From: Prevotellaceae bacterium
Lineage (GTDB): Bacteria; Bacteroidota; Bacteroidia; Bacteroidales; UBA932
Direction: 5' to 3'
Length of the DNA stretch: 8,358 bases
Assembly (NCBI GenBank): GCA_031275145.1
Contig: JAISPE010000228.1
Span: 1-8,358 of the forward strand
Shown here: piece after piece, positions 1 to 6,546 of the stretch
Layout of the letters: each line of letters opens with the position of its first letter
Position numbering within the stretch: position 1 is the stretch's first letter
Notes under the pieces: model-generated
The model's database searches: none
Told to the model about the DNA's origin: nothing
What the model saw: only the letters and a program-made list of their open reading frames with translations
Made by a program: the position numbers and the translations under genes

Positions 1-408
1 TTCTTCAATATAGCGGATATCTGCTCCTCTGTGAGACCCGTAAATTCGGCAATCTGTTTAATGCTCATGTTGAGTTTGTAGTTATTGCGAACTATTTCTT
101 CAATCATAAGTTTTCTGCCCCGTATTCTGCCTCGCATTATGCCTCGCATTATGCCTCGTTTTATACCTCGCCTTATGCCTCGTCTTTCGCCACGTTTTTC
201 GCCGATCTCGATGCCCTCTTCTTTAGCCCAACATACGGCATGAAATACATCGTCGTATTCCAGTATGCTCTGTCTGTATTTGCTCATCTCTTCCTGTGTT
301 AAATTATTTATTTGTGCTTCTTTAACATAATATACCGTCTTACACCGTCAACAGTGTGTTCAAAAAAACATTAACAGTCTTTTATTGCCACTGTGTGCCG
401 GATCCATA
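1..408 (-). pseudogene. Decayed, internally deleted copy of the Rpn-type nuclease/transposase gene
   Basis: Read on the minus strand, this is a second copy of the gene at 440-1396. Bases 1-119 match 444-562 at all but one position (A60 versus G503) and encode the same C-terminal helix-turn-helix-like tail ending in ISAILK; the stop codon lies beyond the window edge. Bases 189-323 match the next part of the intact gene less closely. Going further upstream, the frame is closed by a TGA at 348-350. Bases 356-391 then match 1275-1311, which encodes the GNKRLLMAFLN segment near the intact N-terminus, but with a one-base deletion that causes a frameshift. About 190 residues of the middle, including the catalytic D and ExQ, are therefore absent. 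An ATG at 287-285 could start a peptide of about 95 residues, but it would lack the nuclease core. The outer limit near 408 is approximate. Confidence 0.82.
117..212 (-). repeat. 12-bp in-frame tandem repeat (about 8 units) in the tail of the Rpn relic
   Basis: Units start at 117, 129, 141, 153, 165, 177, 189 and 201, with plus-strand consensus GCCTCGCATTAT. The units at 129 and 141 are identical; those at 117, 153, 165 and 177 differ by a few bases; those at 189 and 201 are more diverged. On the minus strand they encode a four-residue repeat of the form R-G-I-(M/K/R), giving a very basic, glycine-rich segment. The intact gene has only about four such units at the same place (563-610). The unit length keeps the frame, so copy-number change lengthens the linker between the nuclease domain and the C-terminal helix-turn-helix-like tail. 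Confidence 0.85.
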
Positions 409-439
409 AGAAAACATGACTGTCTTGCAGATTTTATAC

Positions 440-1396
440 CTATTTCTTCAATATAGCGGATATCTGCTCCTCTGTGAGACCCGTAAATTCGGCAATCTGT
501 TTGATGCTCATGTTGAGTTTGTAGTTATTGCGAACTATTTCTTCAATCATAAGTTTTCTGCCAACCTCAATACCACGTTTTCTGCCACGTTTTTTGCCGA
601 TCTCGATGCCCTCTTCTTTCGCCCAGTTTACGGCATGAAATACATCGTCGTATTCCAGTACACTCTGTTTATATGCGTTCATATCTTCCTGTGTTAAATT
701 ATTTAATTGTGCTTCTTTGAATACTTTTCTTATCTCTTTATCCGTTATTTCTTTCGGACATTTCTTTAATTTGTGTATATTTATAAATACATAAAGCCAC
801 TGTTCCAGAATGTCGGATAATGACTGCAAATCTTTTTTGAATTTCGGCAATTCGACTGTTACGAATCTGCATTTGTCGGTAAACGGCAGCTTTGCACTCT
901 CTCTTATTAATTCTATATTCTCCACGACTATATCATTTGCCTTTTCTTCCTTGAAGAGGGTAAAATCAAGGATTGCAATCATGTATACGCCTGCTATCTT
1001 ATAATCCCATGCCACTTCTATTTCTTCGCCTTTTTCGTTTATCTTTTCAATTTTACCCTTTGGAGCCTGATTGGCTATCGCGCGGCCGAAATAATACAGC
1101 ATTCTGTCGGTGAAATGTTTTTGTTCGGCTATCTGCATCTCGATTATGAAATATTGCCCGTTTGTTATTCTGCAATAGACATCGTATGTCGCCTTGCGCT
1201 GTTTGTCAGAGTAACCGAACTGTTCCGCCGGTATATATTCTATATCGCAAATCTTTTCGGGCAATATCGACAATGCGTTCAAAAAAGCCATTAACAGTCT
1301 TTTGTTTCCGAATATCTTCTTGAACCCGAAATCGGTCTTTATATTCATAAAAACCTCATGTTCCTTAGATTTAGATGTCCTGTCCTTCTTTTTCAC
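440..1396 (-). CDS. Rpn family PD-(D/E)XK nuclease / putative transposase, 318 aa
   Basis: This is a member of the Rpn (recombination-promoting nuclease, YhgA-like) group, also annotated as PD-(D/E)XK nuclease family transposase. Known members such as E. coli RpnA are DNA endonucleases that promote RecA-independent recombination. Visible here are the family's opening motif TDFGFKKIFG (residues 21-30), a LLMAFLNALS segment (34-43), and the nuclease core with D72 in YDVYC and E86-x-Q88 in IIEMQ, followed by LYYFGRA (100-106). Residues 262-280 are a basic, Gly-rich linker of four-residue repeats, followed by a helix-turn-helix-like tail (284-318, KQIAEFTGLTEEQISAIL). The frame opens with GTG at 1396. 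An ATG at 1348 (residue 17) has GAGG five bases upstream and sits just before the conserved core, so it may be the true start (302 aa). The gene stands alone and is divergent from pheT. Family assignment is firm; any role in movement is inferred. Confidence 0.88.
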   Translation of the reverse strand: MKKKDRTSKSKEHEVFMNIKTDFGFKKIFGNKRLLMAFLNALSILPEKICDIEYIPAEQFGYSDKQRKATYDVYCRITNGQYFIIEMQIAEQKHFTDRMLYYFGRAIANQAPKGKIEKINEKGEEIEVAWDYKIAGVYMIAILDFTLFKEEKANDIVVENIELIRESAKLPFTDKCRFVTVELPKFKKDLQSLSDILEQWLYVFINIHKLKKCPKEITDKEIRKVFKEAQLNNLTQEDMNAYKQSVLEYDDVFHAVNWAKEEGIEIGKKRGRKRGIEVGRKLMIEEIVRNNYKLNMSIKQIAEFTGLTEEQISAILKK

Positions 1397-1564
1397 CTTA
1401 ATATTTTCATTAAATTTTTTGCGTAAAGATATACATTTTTTTCAAAACACATGAATCGCAAAATTCGCTTTATATAAAATAACTGCTATATTTGCAAAAC
1501 TTTTTTTGAATTTAATATCATAGTAATTATTTGTTAATACGAAACATAAAATAAATTATACGGA
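1397..1564. other. Divergent intergenic region between the Rpn gene and pheT
   Basis: This is an AT-rich spacer that must serve both flanking genes. The pheT-side promoter box at 1487-1494 is listed separately. On the minus strand, TATCTTTA (complement of 1424-1431) is one base from the TAnnTTTG box and could serve the Rpn gene, but I see no well-spaced upstream element. I see no leader peptide, T-box or attenuator ahead of pheT; the untranslated leader would be about 60 bases. Confidence 0.5.
1487..1494 (+). promoter_or_regulatory. Bacteroidota-type -7 box ahead of pheT
   Basis: TATATTTG matches the TAnnTTTG consensus of the primary sigma factor in Bacteroidota exactly. It lies 70 bases ahead of the pheT ATG, in an AT-rich stretch. 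A TTTG-like -33 element is not clear, so strength cannot be judged. Confidence 0.6.
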
Positions 1565-4006
1565 ATGAAAATATCTTATAACTGGCTTAAAGAATACATA
1601 TATTTTGAAGAAACGCCTGAAAAGATTGCAGAAATTTTAACATCCACAGGATTGGAAGTCGAATCCGTCGAATATATTGAAACCGTAAAAGGCGGACTGA
1701 ACGGAGTATTTGTCGGGCATGTCCTGTCGTGCGGGAAACATCCTGATGCGGACAGACTTCACATTACTACAGTCGATACGGGCGGGGAACAGCCTTTGCA
1801 GATTGTATGCGGAGCGCCGAATGTCGCCGAAGGACAAAAAGTCGCTGTCGCCACAGTGGGAACAACGCTGTATTTTGCTTCGGGAGAGGAAGTCAGGATA
1901 AAAAAATCGAAAATACGCGGAGTGGAATCTTTTGGAATGATATGCGCCGAAGACGAACTCGGACTTGGCAGTTCGCACGAAGGCATTATGGTTCTGGATC
2001 GGGACACTGTTCCCGGAACGCCTCTCAAAGATCTGTTACAGCTTGAAAACGACGCTGTTTTCGAAATCGGTCTTACGCCCAACAGAGCCGATGCCGCTTC
2101 GCATTTCGGTGTGGCGAGAGATCTGGCCGCATATTTCAGAAAAAACGCCGTTCTGCCGGATGTTTCCAATTTTATGATTGACAATTATTCCAATCCCTGT
2201 GAAGTTGAAATCGAAGACGGAGACGGCTGTCTGCGATATTCCGGCATAACTGTTTCGGATGTCAGGATAAAACCGTCGCCCGACTGGTTACAGAAACGGT
2301 TGAAAGCCATAGGAATCAAGCCGAAAAATAATGTGGTGGACATAACCAACTACATACTTCACGAACTGGGGCAACCTTTACACGCTTTCGATGCCGATAA
2401 AATAAAAGGTAACAAAATCATTATCCGCACATGCGGGGAAGGAACGGAATTTACAACCCTCGACGGCGAAATCCGCAGGCTTAAATCTGCCGATTTAATG
2501 ATATGCAACCAGTCCGGCCCCATGTGTATAGCAGGAGTTTTCGGAGGAACAGAATCGGGCGTCACTGACGAAACCGTAAACGTATTTATCGAATCGGCTT
2601 GTTTCAACCCTGTCAGGATTCGCAAAACGTCACGTTCACACGGTCTGGTTACGGATTCTTCGTTCAGATTCGAAAGAGGTACAGACCCGAATATGACTGT
2701 GTACGCACTGAAACGCGCGGCTTTGTTAATCAGGGAACTCGGCGAAGGAGAAATCTCGTCGGACATCGTAGACGTTTATCCTCAAATCATCGAGCCTGTA
2801 CGGATAGAGATGAGTTACAGCAATATCGAACGTGTTGTGGGCAAAAATATTCCCGTTCCGGAAATAAAAAGCATAGTGGAAGCTCTGGAAATGAAGATAA
2901 TCGAAGAAAAAGGAGATTCGTTCACCGTTTTGTCGCCTGCATACAGGGTTGATGTCAAAAGGGAATTTGATGTGATAGAAGATATTCTGCGTATCTACGG
3001 ATATAACAGGATTGAAATCCCGTCGCAGGTACATTCCACTCTCAGTTACGCCGTTAAACCGGATAAAGACAGGCTGGTAAATGCCATATCCGATTTCTTC
3101 ACCGCAAACGGATTCAGGGAAATAATGTCAAACTCACTGACGAAATCCGGATATTACGACGGTCTCGAAACATATAAATCCGAAAATTCCGTAAAAATAT
3201 TGAATCCGTTAAGCAACGAATTGAATGTCATGCGTCAGACATTGCTGTTCGGAGGGCTGGAAGCAATTGCCCGAAACATAAACCGGAAAAATCCCGACCT
3301 GAAATTCTACGAAACCGGAAACTGCTATTCGTACAGGGAAACCCAATCGCCCAATCCTCTAAACTCGTACAGGGAAGATACAGGGATAGCCCTGTTTCTC
3401 ACCGGCGACGAACATCCGCTGTCGTGGGACAGGAAAGCGAAACCGTCGGATTTTTTCACACTGAAATCTTTGCTGGAAAAATTATTACTGCGTTTCGGGA
3501 TAAACATGGCGAATTTACAGGCCGGCGATGCGCCCAAAGACATCTTCGGCGACGGTTTGTCGTTAAGCGTTCCGAAAGGCAAACACGTTATGACATTCGG
3601 CATTGTAGCGAAAAATATATGTAAAATGATGGATATCGAACAGGACGTGTTTTATGCGGAGATAAGTTTTCAGGCTATCGTTAATTTTGCAAAACAGGAT
3701 AAAACGGTATATAAGGAACTCGCACGTTTCCCTGAAGTTCGCAGAGATTTAGCTCTTGTGACAGATAAGAACGTGAATTTTTCCGTTTTGAGGGATATCG
3801 CATTCCGTACGGAGCGCAAACTGTTGAAAAATGTCGGATTATTCGACATATACGAAGGCGACAAACTTCCCGCAGGTAAAAAACAGTATGCTTTAAGTTT
3901 TATCATTCAGGATGAAGAAAAAACTCTTACCGATAAATATATAGAACAGATAATGCAAAATCTTCTGACAGCGTTCGAAAAAGAAGCCGGCGCTGTGTTA
4001 AGGTAA
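1565..4006 (+). CDS. pheT: Phenylalanyl-tRNA synthetase beta subunit, 813 aa
   Basis: This is the beta chain of the cytoplasmic alpha2-beta2 enzyme that charges tRNA(Phe) with phenylalanine using ATP; the active site is in PheS. Domains run in the usual order. There is an N-terminal segment (MKISYNWLKEYI) and an EMAP-type tRNA-binding OB fold at about 40-155 (HPDADRLHITTVD at 59-71, IVCGAPNV at 80-87). The B3/B4 editing region is at about 210-400, with VVDITNYILHELGQPLHAFD at 257-276. The B5 domain is at about 408-485, with RVDVKREFDVIEDILRIYGY at 461-480. A catalytic-like core covers about 490-710, and a C-terminal FDX-ACB anticodon-binding domain about 720-813 (RFPEVRRDLALV, 721-732). Length is normal for bacterial PheT and the frame is unbroken. 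The ATG at 1565 starts exactly at the conserved N-terminus. No pheS lies beside it, so the subunits are encoded apart, or pheS is outside the window. Confidence 0.97.
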   Translation: MKISYNWLKEYIYFEETPEKIAEILTSTGLEVESVEYIETVKGGLNGVFVGHVLSCGKHPDADRLHITTVDTGGEQPLQIVCGAPNVAEGQKVAVATVGTTLYFASGEEVRIKKSKIRGVESFGMICAEDELGLGSSHEGIMVLDRDTVPGTPLKDLLQLENDAVFEIGLTPNRADAASHFGVARDLAAYFRKNAVLPDVSNFMIDNYSNPCEVEIEDGDGCLRYSGITVSDVRIKPSPDWLQKRLKAIGIKPKNNVVDITNYILHELGQPLHAFDADKIKGNKIIIRTCGEGTEFTTLDGEIRRLKSADLMICNQSGPMCIAGVFGGTESGVTDETVNVFIESACFNPVRIRKTSRSHGLVTDSSFRFERGTDPNMTVYALKRAALLIRELGEGEISSDIVDVYPQIIEPVRIEMSYSNIERVVGKNIPVPEIKSIVEALEMKIIEEKGDSFTVLSPAYRVDVKREFDVIEDILRIYGYNRIEIPSQVHSTLSYAVKPDKDRLVNAISDFFTANGFREIMSNSLTKSGYYDGLETYKSENSVKILNPLSNELNVMRQTLLFGGLEAIARNINRKNPDLKFYETGNCYSYRETQSPNPLNSYREDTGIALFLTGDEHPLSWDRKAKPSDFFTLKSLLEKLLLRFGINMANLQAGDAPKDIFGDGLSLSVPKGKHVMTFGIVAKNICKMMDIEQDVFYAEISFQAIVNFAKQDKTVYKELARFPEVRRDLALVTDKNVNFSVLRDIAFRTERKLLKNVGLFDIYEGDKLPAGKKQYALSFIIQDEEKTLTDKYIEQIMQNLLTAFEKEAGAVLR

Positions 4007-4073
4007 TCATGGATTTGACGGGTCAGGTGTACGACAAAATCCCTTTTTGACAGAATTTCTTTTTTGACATAAT

Positions 4074-4124
4074 TAACATAATTTTCATAATTTACAAAAT
4101 CTGTTAATCTTGAAAATTATGTTA
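4074..4124. repeat. 14-bp perfect inverted repeat downstream of pheT
   Basis: TAACATAATTTTCA at 4074-4087 is the exact reverse complement of 4111-4124, with a 23-base loop. It could fold in the RNA after pheT, but it is AT-rich and no T run follows, so it does not meet the usual picture of an intrinsic terminator. It may belong to the repeat element around it. Confidence 0.6.
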
Positions 4125-4148
4125 TTTGGCTTTGTCGAACTATACTAT

Positions 4149-4370
4149 GCGCGGTACAGTTTTGTGATAATGGGAGATTGCGGGTCAAGCCCGCAATGAC
4201 GGCTGACGCCTGCCGAAGCTGCCCGCTGTTGAGACAAGGGAATATTGAGTCAAGCCCGCAATGACGGCTGACGCCTGCTGTTTGCGGGTCAAGCCCGCAA
4301 TGACGACGGGGCTGTACTGTCGTCATTGCGGGCTTGACCCGCAATCCCATATCACAAAACTACACCGCAC
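4149..4370. repeat. Long imperfect inverted repeat (arms about 50 bp)
   Basis: The left arm 4149-4201 pairs with the right arm 4321-4370, with three mismatches and three extra bases on the left. The arms share GCGG, CAGTTTTGTGAT-like and TTGCGGGTCAAGCCCGCAATGACG-like segments in opposite orientation. The 119-base interior carries two further direct copies of the GC-rich unit. Looser similarity continues outward to roughly 4133 and 4385. Confidence 0.8.
4177..4346. repeat. Cluster of four 'TTGCGGGTCAAGCCCGCAA' hairpin repeats
   Basis: There are three direct copies (4177-4213, 4244-4278, 4282-4306) and one inverted copy (4321-4346). Three of the four contain ATTGCGGG or TTGCGGG, a TCAAG loop, and the complementary arm; the copy at 4244 has lost part of its left arm. 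The first two share a downstream extension GACGGCTGACGCCTGC. This type of sequence recurs in non-coding DNA of many bacteria and is often mis-annotated as small proteins containing HCGLDP or VIAGLTRN strings. That recognition is from memory. Confidence 0.85.
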
Positions 4371-4516
4371 GAGGAATAAAGTCCGGCTATGCCGATTTAA
4401 ACATTGACTTCGTCGAGCTAAAGGTACTGTCAAAAAAAAGGGATTTTATCACAGTTTAACATTTTTTTGCAAAAAAACGGAAAAACGGCAATGCATAACG
4501 GCAGTAAACGGGGATA

Positions 4517-4555
4517 TGATAAATATTTTTTATCACGAATAAAAAATATTTATCA
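4517..4555. repeat. 17-bp perfect AT-rich palindrome upstream of the cyd promoter
   Basis: TGATAAATATTTTTTAT at 4517-4533 is exactly reverse-complemented at 4539-4555, with the five-base loop CACGA. It overlaps the shorter palindrome TTATCACTGATAA at 4550-4562. The pair lies about 125-170 bases ahead of the cyd -7 box. It could be an operator region or a cruciform-prone site; no known regulator can be named from the sequence. Confidence 0.7.
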
Positions 4556-4562
4556 CTGATAA
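4550..4562. promoter_or_regulatory. Candidate operator-like palindrome TTATCACTGATAA
   Basis: Two six-base half sites, TTATCA and TGATAA, sit around a single central base. The same TTATCA/TGATAA half-site also forms both ends of the adjacent 17-bp palindrome, so the half-site occurs four times in 46 bases (4517-4562). The half-site only loosely resembles a CRP/FNR-type TTGAT-N4-ATCAA box and the spacing differs. A regulatory role is a guess from position and symmetry. Confidence 0.3.
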
Positions 4563-4685
4563 GTGCGGATTTTAATACGCATACAGTAAGGGCGTTATCA
4601 TTTATATATTTTGTATTTGGCAATAAAAAATCTCTGACAGAAAAATTTTTTTCATCTCAATACGGTTTCTATTAAAAAAAGTTTT

Positions 4686-4693
4686 TACCTTTG
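4686..4693 (+). promoter_or_regulatory. Bacteroidota-type -7 box for the cyd operon
   Basis: TACCTTTG matches TAnnTTTG exactly and a GGTTTC stretch lies about 18 bases upstream where the -33 element would be. Transcription should start a few bases downstream, near 4698-4700, which leaves only about ten bases before the ATG at 4709. This box is the best-placed promoter for all four cyd-region genes. Confidence 0.7.
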
Positions 4694-4708
4694 ACAAAAA
4701 ATTATGGT

Positions 4709-4927
4709 ATGCTAAAACGTATTTTTTTATTTTATTACGAAGGCTTTAAAGAAATGACTGTAGGTAAAACTTTGTGGATTATAATTTTAATTAAATTATC
4801 CATTATGTTTCTTGTATTGAAACTGTTTTTCTTTCCAAACTTTCTCAAAAGTAATTTTGAGACAGATAATGAACGTATTGATTATGTAATACAGGAATTG
4901 ACAGTTCCTGAAAAATTGACAAGATAA
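4709..4927 (+). CDS. DUF4492 family small membrane protein, first gene of the cyd operon, 72 aa
   Basis: This is a small protein of the DUF4492 family, which is commonly encoded directly before cydA in Bacteroidota. Its molecular role is unknown; position suggests help with assembly or stability of cytochrome bd. It has a short amphipathic start (MLKRIFLFYYEGFKEMTVGK), one hydrophobic span at about residues 22-44 (LWIIILIKLSIMFLVLKLFFF), then a charged, soluble tail (SNFETDNERIDYVIQELTVP). I chose the ATG at 4709 because the family begins at MLKRIF-like sequence. The frame also runs back to a TTG at 4691, but that codon lies inside the -7 promoter box and cannot be in the transcript. No Shine-Dalgarno is visible. 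The stop is 31 bases from cydA. Family assignment is from memory of the sequence and context. Confidence 0.85.
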   Translation: MLKRIFLFYYEGFKEMTVGKTLWIIILIKLSIMFLVLKLFFFPNFLKSNFETDNERIDYVIQELTVPEKLTR

Positions 4928-4958
4928 TGTTTAATAACCTTTATAACCGTACAATAAA

Positions 4959-6524
4959 ATGCTTGATAATTTGTTTTTAAACTCAGTAGTAGAATGGTCA
5001 AGGCTTCAATTCGCCCTGACGGCAATATTTCATTGGGTTTTTGTTCCTCTAACACTCGGTATTACGTTTATAATTGCCATCATGGAAACTATTTACGTCA
5101 AGACCGGCAATGAATTCTGGAAAAAAACCGTAAAATTTTGGATGACCGTTTTCGGAATAAATTTCGCTGTCGGAGTCGCGACCGGGCTTATTCTCGAATT
5201 TGAGTTCGGAACCAATTGGTCTAATTACTCTTGGTTCGTGGGAGACATCTTTGGCGCTCCTTTGGCAATCGAAGGTATTCTGGCTTTCTTCATGGAAAGC
5301 ACGTTCATTGCCGTAATGTTTTTTGGCTGGAACAAGGTAGGGCGAAAAACCCACTTGACGGCGTCGTGGCTAACCGCTTTTGGCGCAAATCTTTCCGCTT
5401 TGTGGATTCTTGTTGCAAACGGATGGATGCAAAACCCCGTAGGTATGCATTTCAATCCCGACAAGGCAAGAAACGAAATGGACAGCTTCTGGGAAGTACT
5501 GTTCAATCCCACAGCTATTAACAAATTCTTCCACACGATCACTTCGGGATACGTTCTGGCGGCAATTGTAGTAATCGGTATCAGTTCATGGTTTTTACTG
5601 AAAGGCAGGGAAAAACTTTTTGCCCAAAAAAGTATTCTTGTCGCATCCGTTTTCGGCCTGCTCAGTTCTGCCGTATTGATTTTCACTGGGGATTCTTCCG
5701 CTCACAATGTTGCGCATACCCAGCCGATGAAACTTGCCGCGATGGAAGGACTGTATAAAGGCAGGGAAGGGGCCGGATTCAGCATGTTCGGCGTTCTCAC
5801 TCCGGGCAAAGAATACGGCGACGGTAAAGATGCTTTCGTGTTTAATCTCGAATTTCCAAAGTTACTGTCGTTTCTGGGATACAGAAATTTCAACGCCTTT
5901 GTTCCCGGAATTGAGGATCTGATAAAAGGGGGATTCAAAGAAGTCGATGGCTCTACCGCTCTTTCCGTCGAAGAAAAAATTCAGAGAGGGACAAAGGCTA
6001 TCGAAGCGTATAAGGAATACAGCAACGCCAAAAAAGAAGGAAACGAGATTGTGGCCGAGGATGCAAGAGCCCGTCTTGAGGCAAATTTCAAATATTACGG
6101 GTATGGCTATTTCAACAATCCTTCGAGTATAATTCCCAACGTACCTTTATGTTATTACAGTTTCAGAGTTATGGTATGGCTCGGATTCCTGTTTGTTTTC
6201 ATTTTCGTTATATCCCTGTGGGTTGTTATGAAAAGAGAGGGCAATTTTAAAAAATGGATGCTGTATATCTCGATATGGAGTGTGCCGCTGGTATACATCG
6301 CATCTCAGGCGGGATGGGTTGTTGCCGAAATGGGACGTCAGCCATGGACAATTCAGGATTTGTTGCCGACAATTGCAGCCGTTTCACGCATAGATTCAAG
6401 TTCTGTGATGATAACGTTCTTTCTGTTTTTTACACTGTTCACAATATTGCTTATTGCGGAACTGAAAATCCTTTTCGCGCAAATCAGAAGAGGTCCGAAA
6501 ATTTCAAATGAAATAGTAGAATAA
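4959..6524 (+). CDS. cydA: Cytochrome bd ubiquinol/menaquinol oxidase subunit I, 521 aa
   Basis: This is the catalytic, heme-bearing subunit of the membrane quinol oxidase that reduces O2 to water. In Bacteroidota the donor is expected to be menaquinol. The residues known from E. coli CydA are recognisable: H25 (E. coli H19), E105 and E113 in PLAIEGILAFFMEST (E99, E107), H192 in FFHTITSGY (H186, heme b558), M405 in YSFRVMV (M393), and E457 in GWVVAEMGRQPW (E445). Quinol-loop residues K258 and E263 match E. coli K252 and E257. The loop is followed by a long, charged, soluble insert at about 265-395, so total length is close to the 522 aa of E. coli CydA. About nine membrane spans are expected. 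The ATG at 4959 gives the normal N-terminus. There is no clear Shine-Dalgarno, and cydB follows 22 bases downstream. Confidence 0.97.
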   Translation: MLDNLFLNSVVEWSRLQFALTAIFHWVFVPLTLGITFIIAIMETIYVKTGNEFWKKTVKFWMTVFGINFAVGVATGLILEFEFGTNWSNYSWFVGDIFGAPLAIEGILAFFMESTFIAVMFFGWNKVGRKTHLTASWLTAFGANLSALWILVANGWMQNPVGMHFNPDKARNEMDSFWEVLFNPTAINKFFHTITSGYVLAAIVVIGISSWFLLKGREKLFAQKSILVASVFGLLSSAVLIFTGDSSAHNVAHTQPMKLAAMEGLYKGREGAGFSMFGVLTPGKEYGDGKDAFVFNLEFPKLLSFLGYRNFNAFVPGIEDLIKGGFKEVDGSTALSVEEKIQRGTKAIEAYKEYSNAKKEGNEIVAEDARARLEANFKYYGYGYFNNPSSIIPNVPLCYYSFRVMVWLGFLFVFIFVISLWVVMKREGNFKKWMLYISIWSVPLVYIASQAGWVVAEMGRQPWTIQDLLPTIAAVSRIDSSSVMITFFLFFTLFTILLIAELKILFAQIRRGPKISNEIVE

Positions 6525-6546
6525 TCATAAAAAAATAAATATAATT

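Larger units (their letters stand above)
4027..4454. mobile_element. Possible MITE-like non-coding element with inverted ends
   Basis: The left end reads AAAATCCC, five T, GACAG (4037-4053). The right end, read inward on the minus strand, is AAAATCCC, eight T, GACAG (complement of 4427-4447). Between them lies a long inverted repeat (4149-4201 against 4321-4370) and the GC-rich hairpin cluster. Inverted ends, no coding capacity and about 430 bp would suit a MITE or a nested repeat insertion. I see no target-site duplication and no transposase, and the ends are imperfect, so the boundaries and the mobile status are inferred. Confidence 0.4.
4007..4708. other. Gene-free 0.7-kb spacer between pheT and the cyd operon
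   Basis: I see no credible gene on either strand. The spacer contains, in order: a 14-bp inverted repeat (4074-4124), a cluster of GC-rich hairpin repeats (4177-4346) inside a longer inverted repeat, a possible element boundary near 4454, a perfect AT-rich palindrome (4517-4555), and the promoter box for the cyd operon (4686-4693). The open frame on the minus strand at 4117-4350 is made of the repeats themselves. Confidence 0.8.

Noticed and set aside
416..697. Open frame on the plus strand, 93 residues
   Set aside because: It lies antisense to the conserved 3' end of the Rpn gene, whose minus-strand frame has clear family motifs.
1395..1410. Five-codon frame (ATG at 1410 on the minus strand, TGA overlapping the GTG at 1396) as a leader peptide for the Rpn gene
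   Set aside because: Too short to tell from chance, no ribosome site, and the true start of the downstream gene is uncertain.
1637..2184. Overlapping open frames on both strands inside the 5' third of pheT
   Set aside because: They are shadows of the pheT reading frame, which is unbroken and fully explained by known domains.
4074..4124. Intrinsic terminator for pheT
   Set aside because: The stem is perfect, but AT-rich, with a 23-base loop and no T run after it; kept as an inverted repeat only.
4177..4346. CRISPR array
   Set aside because: The repeats are unevenly spaced, occur in both orientations, carry internal hairpins and different extensions, and have no cas genes nearby.
4117..4350. 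Open frame on the minus strand giving a 77-residue protein with HCGLDP and VIAGLTRN strings
   Set aside because: It is a translation of the GC-rich hairpin repeats in three frames' worth of repeated text; no start signal, no domain, and the same strings are a known type of spurious gene call in other genomes.
4691..4708. TTG start adding six residues to the DUF4492 protein
   Set aside because: The TTG is part of the TACCTTTG promoter box and lies upstream of the expected transcription start; the family N-terminus matches the ATG at 4709.
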